A stretch of DNA of 64,000 nt, taken from Niebla homalea. Lineage: Eukaryota > Ascomycota > Lecanoromycetes > Lecanorales > Ramalinaceae. Below the pieces are notes generated by a model, which was not told the origin of the DNA, searched no databases, and worked only from the letters and a program-made list of their open reading frames with translations. The stretch spans positions 1,860,001-1,924,000 of the forward strand of contig JAHGAU010000001.1 in the NCBI GenBank assembly GCA_019925105.1, given 5' to 3'. Both the position numbers and the translations under genes were made by a program. This document shows, in pieces, positions 34,227 through 46,132 of the stretch (its first letter is position 1; the number at the start of each line of letters is the position of its first letter).

Positions 34227-35931
34227 CTATGCCTGTGCCAACGCTTCGCGACACTTGGCCAAAACATTATAGCTGAGATGCAGATCAGTCATAGCAAACC
34301 TGTTGAGGGTCATTTTACTCACTTATAGTCGTGTTCGATCCTCTCGGAGAAGTTCGTGGGCGGTTCTACGAGCAGGTCAGCTTCACACCTTCAGGCCAAC
34401 AACCAAACGTCAACGCAACATCAGAGATGAACGTACTGATATCTTCATGATTGCCAATATACTTCTGCACCTCGTTCGCAACGTCCTTTTCGTTGCATGA
34501 CCTGGTATGTGAGAGGGTCTGGATCCTTGAAGCTCTTAGCCGCCTCACGCTCTCAAAGATCTTGAGACGATCTGGAATCTCTGCTGGATCGCCAACACCA
34601 TCAAGCAAGACGCCAAGAGCACCTCCGTCCTCAATGGCTTGGTTTGAGCCCTGGCCTCCATAGGGCAACATCTGATCTCCGGGTTAGCACTATCACTATC
34701 CTCGCTTATGGAACGATCCGGTCGTCACTAACCGGGTGAGCAGCGTCGCCAATCAGCAGCACCTTGCCGTACGTCCATTGAGGGAGCGGCTGGTGTATGA
34801 GTAGTGGCCAGCACTTGACTTCTTTGGACAATCTAAAACATAAGGTAGTCAAATGTCAAACTCTGTCTGGAACTCCATCCAACGGGGATTAATCTTACCG
34901 TAGGATTCTGACGAACTCCGGGTGAAAGTGGCCAAATTCTTGAATCATTCCGTCTTTTTGCGCTGCACGTCCATAAGCCTTTGAAATGAATCAAAAGAGC
35001 ATAGAACATCACTTACTCTCTGGCATCACCTCAGATGCATCCCTCGTCGGATGGATGCCCACAAAGTTCTGAACCTCACCACTATATGGATATGTCAACG
35101 TGGGCCACTTCCTCATGTTGCTGAGCGACTCACTCTCGACAATCGTACCACACCGCGAACCTCTCATTCACCTTGTCCGTAGTGTCAGCCAACATGGTCG
35201 CGCCGGGCGCTTTCCACACTTCGATGGCCTTCTTGACCGATGCGGAATCTTCCTTCAGCTCCGCCGTGTCCGCAAGGAACCGAAACGCACTCATACCAGA
35301 CGACTCAGGCGCGCCTTCACTAGGTCCAAGAGCCGCCTTCCTCAAGACGGAATGCAGGCCGTCGCATCCGACGATGAGATCGGCCGAATGTACCGTGCCA
35401 TCAGCCAGCTCAAGCGAGCCTTCTTCTACATTCGCCTTGATGATGGGGGATCCTAGATGCAATATTGCCGGCAACCCTTCACCCTCATCATCTAGCGCAA
35501 GCCGGAAGAGCTCCTCGTGAAGATCAACTCGATGGACGGCATAGGAACTTGCTCCGAACCGCTCTTCCGAATCGCTAAGATCTGTCTTGTCGATGTGCTC
35601 CAGCGTATCCCCGTGGACGGTCTCCCAACACATCTGTTTCAGTGCCCTCGCGCGCTTGAAGTCGAACCCCAAGTTTTTGAGGACGAGCACGCCATTGGGC
35701 GAGAGACCGATGGCCGCCCCGATTTCACTTGCGAACTTGGATTTTTCGAAAATCTTTGCTTATCAACTCTTCGATTCGTACAGTGGGGTGGGAGGAGTGT
35801 CATTGCCTGACCTCTACATTGTGTCCAGCCTGCCGCAAAGCGACCGCGGCACACAAACCTGCAATGCCCGCTCCTACGACAGTGATCTTCAAAGGTTGAG
35901 TGTCCCGTACTTTCTGGGCTGCCGGTGACAT
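34227..35931 (-). CDS. FAD-dependent monooxygenase, salicylate-hydroxylase-like (group A)
   Basis: Eight exons: 35931-35812, 35753-35134, 35081-35017, 34962-34899, 34832-34733, 34671-34437, 34365-34323, 34272-34227, giving 430 aa, normal for the class. The N-terminal FAD site is ITVVGAGIAGLCAAVALRQAG, then EIGAAIGLSPNGVLVL. The DG motif is LIVGCDGLHSVLR and the GD motif GKVLLIGDAAHPMLPYGGQG. No signal or membrane segment is seen. These enzymes hydroxylate phenolic rings with NAD(P)H and O2, and some remove a carboxyl group or dearomatise the ring in doing so, which suits the aromatic acid expected from the NR-PKS. The gene converges on the NR-PKS. The exon 3 to 4 junction is the least certain: a GTAAGT donor with acceptor at 34963 keeps phase, and a GTGATG donor 14 nt earlier with an acceptor at 34979 is an alternative. 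The C-terminal two small exons replace an apparent early stop. Confidence 0.88.
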
Positions 35932-38095
35932 GTTCTCTGCGAGTTCTTGCTTCCCTCTTGACGACTCGTGTCAGGCAGCTATTACCACCAACTATCCTCA
36001 CGCGCGGCAAACGGATTTCTAGAGCCTTTTTTAAGGCATTGTGTCCTTGGGAAGCAGCCCAACCTTTTCGCGCATAGTCGCCGCGGGTTGGGAGGGTCGG
36101 CGATCAAGATTCTTGCATTTCAGGGGACACATCACGCGCTTCGCAGAAATGACATTTAGACGCATACAAACGCAACTCTGTGTGCATGTGAGCCTCGCGA
36201 TTAAACGCTTTCCTGCATTGGCGAATGCAAATTGATCCTCGCAAGATATACATTGGTACATCCTCATGCTCTGCAACAGTAGGTGAACTCGGAGTTCTAT
36301 ACTGCATGCGTCTGAGTAGACCTCTCCAGCCATTGGATGCTGGCAGGCAGTCAAGGCATCGTGACCTCTTCAACGGGTCTGTCACTGTGCACTGTATCAT
36401 GTCTACCGCAAGTGTTCCATCAACGAAAGCCCCCGAAGGAAAACGGACAACGAAATAGTGGAAGATTTGACTTCTAAGTTCACTTCTTCGGGTATGGGAT
36501 CCGCGAATTGGGCTGCCAAGCCGTACTCCAGAACTATCTGATTGGCGACAATGATCTCTCGCATGATACGCTGCCGCCCCTTCTCAAAATGACATGTCAG
36601 ACAGGGTACATCCACTCGCTGATGCACCCCAGCAGGATTACTAGTACACCGACCCCCTCCATCAAGCCGAAGATCTTGCCAAGCAAGGTAAGGAGTCCGT
36701 CCGCCCTGTCCATGGTCGAATCTGTTGATCTGACTGCGCAACAACCCATCACAAAGACTTGCAGCATGTACAGTTACCCACGTCAATTCGAAGACGATGG
36801 TGAGAAGAGACGATTCGTGATGAGGAAGGAATCGATCAAGGATTGGATTTGTAAGAAGGGATTTGAGCCCTTGAAGGCCGTGGCTGCCCGACGCAGACGC
36901 AGGGCCAATCCCCACAACCTGGAGTAGGAAACGGCAGCGCTGAATAATACAGCGTGCAAGTTGAAAGCCTGCCACCCATCGGCCGGGTCGTTGTTAGTCA
37001 CAGAAGATACCAACTCCGTGGAATGGGCTACCTGGTCCATCCAAGCAAATGCCCGCCTCACGAGTGCCGTCCGGATCTCTCCCTTATACACAGCTCGAAC
37101 TTCCGCATCTGATTCTCCGTCTTCTTCACAAAGCCGTCCTTCTCGCTCGGCCGAGAAGGCCAAATTGATTGAAGGAGTCGATGAGGCTTTGGTGTACATG
37201 TACGCCGCCTTGCTTGGTAAACTTGAAGTCATTGCCATCCTTCATGAAGGAGCCCCCAAATTTTAGCGCGCCGAGCTCATTCGATTCACCGAGAGCGCTG
37301 AGCTCCTGCTGTTCGCTGAACTTCACCTGCAAAGCCTCCTTCGCTGAGCCTCATGTGAGAGCCGCATGTGAAGACCCCAACACTGACACTATTGGTAACG
37401 TTATCAGTACCACCACCTGGGACTTTGGGTATGTGTCAGGCACGGTGTTACAGGTGGCTCTTGGCCTCCCGGCTCTTTTACGTGAACATGACGTGCCTTT
37501 CCACTTTACCTACTCCTCGACGTTATGCCTCTAGTCATAGTGATCGATTCATTTGCACCCTGATACCAAAACACCCGTGTCACCCGGTGGTGATGGGAGG
37601 TGTGCCAACTCAATTTCTATCGTGGAAGGCCAAGGGAATTCGCTGCTCCTAAACAAGTTGACACCCATTCTGAGAACCGAGAGGCAGATCCTGACGTCAA
37701 CAAGCCAATTTATATATGTCTTTTTTTTTTTCATGGCGGAAAGATGGTTATTACCAATGTTGATGGATATCATACAAAACTCACTGCGCCAATTTTGCTC
37801 AATCTTAGCAGAACGATTGTAATTCACGCCGGCCGTGATCCTTACGTGGAGATTGGCAAAGGAATCGAGAGGACGTCGAGGGGGGATTGGAATCAGAACG
37901 CATGGAAGGGAGACCGAAAGCTTCATGATTGCAAAATTCACGTCTTCTACAAAGGCATGCTTGCAGACTTCAAGGGGGTATCTCTCTGTTGAAGTGAACG
38001 CTCACCGCACATGACTCTGGGAGGGCCCGCTGAAAACCAAAAGGGGTCCGAGAGGTTGACTCTGCGACCCACGGGACAACTGACTCGTGAAGATT
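35932..38095. other. Right flank of the cluster, no confident gene
   Basis: About 2.2 kb upstream of the monooxygenase, containing its promoter, up to the 3' end of the C1-THF synthase gene. A coding-like minus-strand patch lies at 36570-37370 (listed separately). Elsewhere there are only short frames, plus a T10 run near 37721-37730. Confidence 0.5.
36570..37370 (-). pseudogene. Possible broken or unmodelled minus-strand gene with one membrane helix
   Basis: Minus-strand frames here look more coding-like than chance, but I could not join them cleanly. One (37238-36783) reads KGEIRTALVRRAFAWMDQ followed by a hydrophobic stretch, AVLFSAAVSYSRLWGLALRL. A second, in another frame (about 36760-36571), reads ADGLLTLLGKIFGLMEG, then VGVLVILLGCI and a stop after EWMYPV, which resembles a C-terminal membrane helix. 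No GT-AG pair of normal length linked the two with phase kept. It may be a remnant of a cluster gene, an intron-rich gene I failed to model, or coincidence. I recognise no family. Confidence 0.25.
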
Positions 38096-41000
38096 TTAGA
38101 AGAGACCGTCGACTTCACCCGTCTCCGGATCTACATCGACATTGAGGTATCCAGGTGCGGTAGGTAGCCCGGGGATGGTTTGAATGTCGGCAGCGAGGGC
38201 AAACCTGTTGGATCCTTAGTCCAGTCGTGGAGTAGCAGAGATCAGAGGGATTCCGGGAAACTTACAAGTACCCGGCTCCGACGGCCAATTTGACGTCTCG
38301 GATTGGGATCGTGAATCCCGTCGGTGCACCCTTCAGTGCTGGGTCATGGCTGAGCGAGTACTGGGTCTTTGCGATGCAAATAGGCAGGTTCCCAAACCCT
38401 TGCTTTTCGTACGCGTCCACCTTCTCTTGAGCCAGTTCGCTGAACTCGACCTTGTCGGCACCGTACATGACTTTGCCGATCTTCTCGATCCGATCCTGAA
38501 CACCCCCGTTGAGGTCGTAGAGAAGACTGAAGTTTTTCTCCTTGGCGCTGGCTGCTATCACGCTCTTTGCTAGGTCGACGGCGCCCTTCCCGCCTTCGGC
38601 CCAGTGGTTTGCGGGGACAGCATCTACGGCGCCAGCTGCAAGAGCCTCCTCCTTGACTACGGCGATTTCTGCCTCGGTGTCCGTCTCGAATTTGTTGATG
38701 GCGACGACGACAGGCACGCCGTATTCTCGTGCGTTACTGATGTGCTTCTTCATATTCACGCACCCTTTTCTGAGGATTTCGACATTCTCGGTCCTGTACA
38801 CTTCTGCCAAAGCTGACCCGGGAGAGATCTCGGGACCGCCGCCATGCACTTTAAGTGCCCTTACTGTAGCGACTACGACGACCACATCCGGGACCAGACC
38901 AGAGGAGCGGCATTTGATGTTGAAGAAACGTTCGCCGCCCATGGTGAAATCGAAGCCAGCTTCAGTGACGACAAAGCCTGTTTTCTCGTTGTGGTCTTCA
39001 TCAAGCTCCGTGCCCGCAAGCTTCAACGCCACTTTGTCCGCAAGCACAGAGCTGTTGCCTATACTGATATTCGCGAATGGACCAGCATGAACGAATACAG
39101 GAGTGCCCTCAAGGGTCTGCATGAGGTTCGGCTTGATGGCGTCTTTCATGAGCGCAGTCAATGCTCCTCCCGCTCCTATGTCATCGCAGGTCACTGGCTC
39201 GCCTCTCCTAGAGGTTGCCACCACCATTCGCCCTAGTCGTTCCCGCATGTCGCCCAAGTCATTGCTCAGAGCGAGGACAGCCATGCATTCGCTTGCCACT
39301 GAGATATCGAAGCCCGTGTCTCTGGTTAAGCCTTTTTCCGTGGGGGCTTTTCCAACTGTGATTGATCTTAGATGGCGGTCATTGACATCCAATACTCGTC
39401 TCCAAGTAATGGTCTCGGGATCGATGTCGAGCCTGGCGAATCTGCCGATCTCATCAGGTGTAAGCTCATCCGGATTTGTCTTCTCTATGCCGAGTTTCTT
39501 CAATCTGCGGAACATGATAGGTTGAAATTCTCTCTTCCCTTTCTTGGCAGGAACGAGACGTTTGTACAAGGCACCATCTTTTTGCGTAGATTCATGGAAC
39601 ATCCTCGTCTCAATAGCAGCAGCCAAAAGGTTGTTGGCGGCGGAAATAGCGTGGATGTCCCCCGTCAAATGCAAATTGAACTCATCCATAGGGATGACTT
39701 GACTGAAGCCGCCTCCTGCTGCACCGCCCTTGATGCCAAATGTAGGACCTTGACTTGGCTGCCTCACATTTGCAAAGGCAAGTCTGTCAAGATGGCCTGC
39801 CAAGGCTTGTGTCAATCCTACCGTGGTCGTAGACTTGCCTTCTCCCAACGGCGTTGGTGTTATGCCTGAAATCAAGACATATCGGCCATTTCGCCTGTGA
39901 CCAAGCCGCTGTAGCACCGTGAGGTCCACTTTCGCTTTAGACGCGCCATAGGGTTCGAGTTCATGACTCTCTATGCCAACTTCGGCTGCCACGGTGGTGA
40001 TAGGTTTCGGTCGCTGTGACCGAGAGATGGCTATGTCTGAGGGCACAGGGCTGACAACCTTCAAGGGAAGAGGCTTGACGTGCCTCGCTTTTTGCCGCTC
40101 GAAATATGTCGTCGCTGCACCGATGACATTTTGTAGCAACGTGGCTACAGTCATTGGTCCTACGCCTCCTGGTACAGGGGTAATCTTCGAGGCTACCTTC
40201 ACAGCTTCTTCATAGTCCACGTCGCCAACAAGTCGCTGACCTGACTTCTTCGACTCGTCGGGTATATAGTTCGTCCCTACATCTATGACCACAGCGCCAG
40301 ACTTGATCCAGTCTCCCTTCACGAAATTCGGTTTACCAATGGCAGCGACCAACACGTCGGCCCGCTTGATGATGCCTGCAAGATCCTGAGTCCGCGAATG
40401 ACATACGGTCACTGTAGCATCGGCGTTTCTGAGTAATGTGCTGACAGGACTCCCAACGATATCGCTTCGGCCCAGGACTACAGCATTCTTCCCTCTCAGA
40501 TCGACACCGCTTTCTTTCAAGAGAACCATCACACCCTTTGGAGTGCAAGGCGTGAACAATGGATGACCTCCCCTCTTCGAGAGCTCCCCAATATTACTAG
40601 CCCCAAAGCCGTCGACATCCTTCTCATCGGCGACGGCAGATGTAATGGCATGCTCTGAGATGTGTTTGGGGACGGGCAATTGCACCAGTATGCCATGAAT
40701 GGAGGAATCGTTATTGAAATGGACGATATTTTGCAAGAGCTCAGCTTCTGTGATAGATTCGGGGTATTGTACAAGATTGCATCTAATGTTGGCCTCTTCG
40801 GCTGCCTTCAATTTCATGCGGACATATGTACTGGAGTCGGATCGATCGCCGACCTGGACGATAGTGAGCGAAGGTTCGAAGCGGGGGTTGATCTCTTGAG
40901 TCTTCTTGATGTCTGCATTGATCTTTTCTCGTATGGACTTCGCGATGGCGGTGCCATCTATCTTCTCGCCAGCCATCTTGCTTGTGGAGTTGGAGAAGCA

Positions 41001-41246
41001 GCGCTTGTTAATAGGTGAGGGGCCCAACTGAAAGCACTTAAGGGCACGTAAGTAATGTGATGATAGAAGGCAGGTATAATGTAGCGATCGTGGTAAGACT
41101 GAATGCCGAGGATGTCGCTTGATGATGCTATTGCGGAGCGGATGCGCTATTGTCGAGGAGCTGCAGCATGACGTGATTCGAGGGTTTTGGAGGCTTCTCG
41201 TCAGCAATTGGGTACGTGAAGGGGTAGAATAACTATGGATGAGCAT
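38096..41246 (-). CDS. C1-tetrahydrofolate synthase, trifunctional
   Basis: Exons: 41246-38266 and 38204-38096, giving 1029 aa. The first third is the methylene-THF dehydrogenase/cyclohydrolase (YVRMKLKAAEE, ILVQLPVP, GRSDIVGSP, PVPGGVGPMTVA). The rest is the formate-THF ligase (TPTPLGEGKSTTTVGL P-loop, GGAAGGGFSQVIPMDEFNLH, GGGPEISPG, VPVVVAINKF). It interconverts 5,10-methylene-THF, 10-formyl-THF and formate for purine, thymidylate and Met supply. The C-terminal PGLPTAP block appears only after splicing the single intron, since the open frame otherwise stops at GAGYL. The first 90 residues are Arg/Ser-rich and poor in acids and end at RCFSNSTSK, a plausible mitochondrial presequence. Met91 (40976) begins MAGEKIDG, a typical cytosolic start. 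The gene may therefore give mitochondrial and cytosolic forms, or only one. It lies outside the PKS cluster and diverges from eIF3i. Confidence 0.95.
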
Positions 41247-41533
41247 CTTACGACGCGTGGCGGCGCCGAGGGATTGAGATTATCACCAAGAGGTATAGTC
41301 CAAACAGTCCCATGGGAATGGACACTGTTTACAGCGTTGTTGTGGGCTGCAGCCGAAGTTGCGGGAGTGTACCCCGGAATAGAACCCTAATCGATGTGAG
41401 TCAGATCCCGCTCTAGGCCATCCTTGTCCGCCTCCCGGGGACAGAGCGCTCGGAGTCACGATTGACCCACGGAACTTCTTGATAAAATCCCACAATCCGC
41501 TCGCTCTTACATATCATTTTCAACTTAACGAAT
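41247..41533. promoter_or_regulatory. Divergent promoter between C1-THF synthase and eIF3i
   Basis: 287 bp separating two outward-reading housekeeping genes. No clear TATA box. If the cytosolic form of the folate enzyme uses Met91, a second transcription start would lie inside its presequence region instead. Confidence 0.45.
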
Positions 41534-42800
41534 ATGAGACCAATATTGCTGCAGGGCCACGTAAGCGTTCTTCCTATGCAGTGCTATCTCGCTTGCCCTT
41601 ACAGAAGTACTGATCAGTACTACCTATCTAGGAGCGGTCTCTAACCCAGATAAAGTACGCACCTACAAAAAGACTACGTCCATGCGGACGCCCCATAGAT
41701 GGCCACAAGTTCACCCAGCTAACCATCCTCTCCAACCAGATATACCAAAGATGGCGATATCCTCTTCTCCTGCGCCAAAGATCAGATCATATGCGCCTGG
41801 TTCTCCGCCAACGGTGAACGTTTGGGCACCTACCACGGCCACCAAGGGGCTCTCTGGACCATCGACGTCGATCCCTCAACCACACTCCTAGCTTCAGGGG
41901 CTGCCGACAACACTGTCCGATTATGGGACATACGGACGGGCAAATGCATCAAAGTCTGGGACTTCAACACGGCCGTCAAGCGGGTGGAGTTCAACGAGGA
42001 TGGCACCAAGTTACTCGCAGTCACCGAGAAGCGCATGGGCTTTCTTGGTACCATCGTGGTCTTCGACATCGTCCCGGACGTGGATGCCGACCAGACGAAT
42101 GAGAGAGCCCTGACCATCACCTGCGACGAGAGCAAAGCCACCGTCGCCGCTTGGAGCTACCTCTCCAAATACATCATCGCGGGCCACGAGGACGGCTCCG
42201 TCTCGCAGTACGACGCCAAGGTTTGTCCAACCCACCCTTTCCCCCCCAACTTCCCACCGTCCCAAATCAAAAATGGCATCCCAGACGATTAATGGAGCTC
42301 TCGGCCACCAGACGGGCGAACTGCTCGACAACTTCCAAGCCCACGAGCCGGACATGGAGATCAAGGACATCCAGATGTCGCCCGACCGCACCTACTTCAT
42401 CACCGCCTCCAAGGACAAATTCGCCAAGCTCCTCTCCGCCCGCGACCTCACCCCGCTGAAGCAGTACGCCACCGAGACCTCCCTCAACTCCGCCGCCCTG
42501 ACGCCCAAGAAACCGTTCGTCGTGCTCGGCGGCGGTCAGGCCGCCATGGACGTCACCAAGACGAGCAGCCGGCAGGGGAAATTCGAGGCCCGCTTCTACC
42601 ACAAGATCTTCGAGGATGAGATTGGCAGGGTCAAGGGCCATTTCGGGCCGTTGAACACCGTGGCCGTGGATCCGTTGGGCAGAGGGTATGCGAGCGGAGG
42701 GGAGGACGGGTATGTGCGGGTGCATCATTTCGAGGGGGCGTATTGGGGGTTCCAGTATGAGGTCGAGAGAGAGAAGGGGGAGGAGAGCGCGAATCTGTAG
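41534..42800 (+). CDS. TIF34: Eukaryotic translation initiation factor 3 subunit I (WD40)
   Basis: Exons: 41534-41560, 41632-41654, 41740-42220, 42312-42800, giving 339 aa, the usual eIF3i length. The start [23 protein letters not shown] is rebuilt across two tiny exons and matches the family N-terminus. WD40 blades are visible as [90 protein letters not shown] and [16 protein letters not shown]. eIF3i is a seven-bladed propeller in the eIF3 complex on the 40S ribosome, needed for initiation. Retaining intron 3 would add residues before TGELLDNFQ, so I placed the acceptor at 42311, which restores the family sequence DAKTGELL. Confidence 0.95.
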
Positions 42801-43991
42801 AGAGAGGTTGGAGGTCAGTCTTGTAATTTACTTATAATGTGGACAAGTTCCTGTGAATGCTGGTGGAGTTTTAGGAAAAGGAAACAGGCAATCGGCGGCA
42901 AGCGTCAAGCTCGTCTGCAAGGTCACATTATTATTGAGGAGGGTTCGTTGTTGGTTCCATCCCTTTAGTTTCTAAAGCTAGCTTCTCGCTGCCAACCTGC
43001 CTAATTATCATCGACCTCCCCATCCATCCTCAATGTATTCACCACGTTAATGATACCCCTTAGCAAGCATCGCAAGAATGTCAAATCTACCTCAAAAACC
43101 CTTTTCTCCTCACTTTTCCCTGGTCCATCCCTCGCGGGTCTTGGTGGTAAGATCAGGCTGAAGGATTCTCCTTATCATTGGGTTGCGCGCCGTAGCGCGG
43201 GTTGGATCTGTGGCCGCCGCCGTGCCACCACAACGGATCAAAAAAGAAAGCTGTCAGGTGACAAACCTTGGAGACGTGATAACCTTCTTTCAACCTCACG
43301 AAAACCCTTTCAAAAGAGAAATCATCATGTGCGGGTGCGAGTAGAAGAGTATGGCATATTGTCTTATCTATCAATCGAGATCAGGTCCTCTCATATTCAT
43401 AATAAAAAGCTTCAATGGTGATGTCACGTTCATTGTCTTGTCAGCTTCTATGATTGGCGCGGGCTGAAACATGAGGCGAGCATGGATAGGGAGAGTTGGC
43501 CAAAGGGCGCAAACACTCCACGCTCGTGATCATAGTCCTGCAAGATCCGATCGGTCGTACATTAAGAAGCAGAACAACAAGTGCAAGATAGGTGAGCTGT
43601 CTGACACAAGGCAATTTGGTAGGCATATGATTTCTCTGCGTAAATGCTTAGTCTATGCTGTTTGTATCTGCACAGTTGAAATGCCTGGGTTGGTCTTCGT
43701 CTCCTCCCCCACCTAGTAAGAATCAGATATGTACAATGTTCGAAAAAGATGACATCGGTGCTTGCCGGCCAAAGCAGCTAGACACCAGATGTTCCCTTGT
43801 TTGGTTCAACAATCGAGAATTTTTCCGAAAAGAAAAGAAAGTGTTTTTGCAATTCTCGGGGTTCCGATATGTCCGTTCATAATGTGCACGTTCCCACCAC
43901 CTGCATTGCGCCAAGAGCTTCGAAGATATTCACAAACTGCCCAACCGCTGTGAAAATGCAAGCATTCTGGATTGTCTAGCATTCGCAGTGT
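42801..43991. other. Intergenic, no gene seen
   Basis: Convergent 1.2-kb spacer between eIF3i and the CAP-protein gene. Only short frames with no family pattern. Confidence 0.5.
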
Positions 43992-44873
43992 TCAATGGTA
44001 GTCACAGACCCAAATACCTTTCTGGCCATCACCAGTCGCGGTGCCGCCGGTTGTCGATGCTAGGTAAGAGCAGCCGACAGCACTGTACTTGGTGCTCTTG
44101 ATGATGTCGGCATGGCCAGTCTCACCGTTGGAGTTGGTGGCATGATTGCAGTCGAGGGATCCCGCAGGCTTCTCGCACATCCACATGGCAGCAGCCTGCT
44201 CGAAGCCAGTGCGGCCGTCGGAGCCGCTACCGTCCGAACCTTCGGCAATGCATTGAGCCATGGAGCCCGGATTCAGCTCATGGATCATGGACGAACCGTT
44301 GTCATCTTTGGCAGTTTTGGCGGCATTGGCGAGCAGGGTGGTATCCCAGGTATAGGGTGTCAGAGATGAGTCCCATTGGGCACGCAGTTTGTTGAAGCTA
44401 TCGAGAATGGTATTGCCACTATCTCCGCCGGAAGAAGTCTCGGTGTTGCTCGGTTCGGTTACTGGTGCCGTTACTGGTGTGGTAGATGGTGTGGGGGTGG
44501 GGGTAACCGATGGAAGTGGTGTGCTGGTGGGGTCTTGGGCAGCCCCATTATTCTCTGGAGGTGAGTAGGCCGCTTGCTGGTTGTTGTTGTTGTTATTGTT
44601 GTTACTGCTGGTATCGCCGGTGTTGGTGGTAGTGGTAACATGTTTATCCTCAGTTGCCGGTTGCTGCTCGTTCGTGGAAGGAGCTTGGGCACCGGCCGGC
44701 AGTACGATCGTACTTGTGGATTCGTATTCCTCATAATGAGTGTTGCCGTCATTCCATGATTTGACGAACTCAGCAGGTGCACGCTTGTGGTGTACGTGAA
44801 GACCACGCAGGGTTGGGTGAGCGATAGCGCCAGCGCCGAAGAGAGCAGAGATGACAATGGATGAGGTACGCAT
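43992..44873 (-). CDS. Secreted CAP/SCP (PR-1-like) domain protein
   Basis: A single exon of 293 aa. It begins with a signal peptide (MRTSSIVISALFGAGAIAHP, with cleavage likely after the Ala-rich end). A low-complexity linker follows: Thr/Ser-rich, a run of Asn (about 44582-44608) and a Pro/Thr-rich stretch that would be O-glycosylated. The CAP domain occupies roughly residues 150-293: ILDSFNKLRAQWDSSL, LANAAKTAKDDNGSSMIHEL, FEQAAAMWMCEKPAGSLDC, GHADIIKSTKYSAVGCSYL and the ending GIWVCDYH. Four Cys in this part fit the family's disulfides. Fungal members include sterol-binding PRY proteins and cell-wall or host-interaction proteins. Compared with the PR-1 pattern, the first CAP histidine region appears as SSMIHEL. 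The ligand and role cannot be told. It has no link to the PKS cluster. Confidence 0.88.
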   Translation of the reverse strand: MRTSSIVISALFGAGAIAHPTLRGLHVHHKRAPAEFVKSWNDGNTHYEEYESTSTIVLPAGAQAPSTNEQQPATEDKHVTTTTNTGDTSSNNNNNNNNQQAAYSPPENNGAAQDPTSTPLPSVTPTPTPSTTPVTAPVTEPSNTETSSGGDSGNTILDSFNKLRAQWDSSLTPYTWDTTLLANAAKTAKDDNGSSMIHELNPGSMAQCIAEGSDGSGSDGRTGFEQAAAMWMCEKPAGSLDCNHATNSNGETGHADIIKSTKYSAVGCSYLASTTGGTATGDGQKGIWVCDYH

Positions 44874-46132
44874 GTCGACGGTTGCTTATAGAAGCGTTGG
44901 GGATACGACTTGGATTGTGTGGTTGATGAGACAGTGAGGACTGGATTTTGGGCAGACGATCTATTTGATCGTGATGTCGTGAGATTGGATGTGGCTGACC
45001 AGAGCTGTCTTGGTGATCAACACACAAAGATTGGATATGATGGTTGTCAAAGGACTGGAATAGCTGAATGAATGTGTGTGGCGAGACCTGAGCTCAGCAA
45101 AAGAGTGGTTGTCAGGGACAGATAAAGGAATGAATCTGTCGGCTTGACTGAAGAATGAAGAAGGAAGAAGGAAAGGGAGGCGCGTGTATGCTATTAATTC
45201 CTGGGACGCTGGTAAAGAGTGCAGCGAAGAGGAAAGGATATGCAGAGAGACTTTGGTCATGAGGGGAATGCACATTTAATTTCTATTTCCCGTCATCGAA
45301 GAAAGGGGAAAGGGGACACAATGGAGACGCTAAAGGAGCCTTGGGAGCCTAAGGTGATCATCAAACTTGCGAATTTATTGGCAGGGGGCAACGATTTCCT
45401 CATTTGGCGCTGAATCACAATGATTACGCATCACGCTTGAGCTGTATTGAATTCCCTTGAACCAATCACCACCATCACAGCCGGCTTTGTTTCGGATTCT
45501 GGGAATGATCAGTACGGTAATCTCGGTAATCGATATGAACGGAGCGGGCTCCACTGCTTCAGCGGTAGATACGTAATGGCGGTTTTAGTCTCTTGTCGAT
45601 TGCCATATACCTTCAGAAGGCAAGGTCGGGCTCACCAGTCTGCATGACTGGGCTTTCTTGCAGCATAGGTAGCCTGAGTCCGTGGCGTGAAGCGTCGTAT
45701 CCAGCGCTGGATACTGAAGCCTACATGCTGGCCCGTAGGCAGATCATCCATCTTGGGCTTTCATCCGTTGTTCAAAGCTTCAAGTGTTTCCCGTATACTT
45801 TTGCTGAGTACAGCACAGCACGCATGACTAGTCAGGGGCAACTCTCGAGCCATCCCGGGAACCCCTGGTCTAGACTCTCTACGCTACAACGCCTTCGCGC
45901 GTGACGGTAATCCGTAGGCAATCGGACATCGACAGCTTGCGCCGCCTCCACAAATCATCTCGAGCATCTAGTTCGGCGGCTCCACCCCTGGGACAAGCAA
46001 TTTCATGTACTGATGACTGGAATAATACAGGGGCAAGGCAACTGCTATACCCTGTTCCAAATAATAGCTAGCACATGACTTTGCAGCCCATTGTCTGTCC
46101 TGCGGGGGACAATTTGCCTCACGGTTTTCCTT

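Noticed and set aside
34366..34671. Apparent early stop in the FAD monooxygenase
   Set aside because: Splicing from 34436 and two further small exons restore the usual C-terminus ending at 34227.
36225..36458. Short plus-strand frames beside the monooxygenase promoter
   Set aside because: Below 80 codons, no motif, and overlapped by equally long frames on the other strand.
38262..38268. Apparent C-terminal truncation of C1-THF synthase at GAGYL
   Set aside because: The stop lies in an intron (38265-38205). The spliced exon 38204-38096 supplies the conserved C-terminal block.
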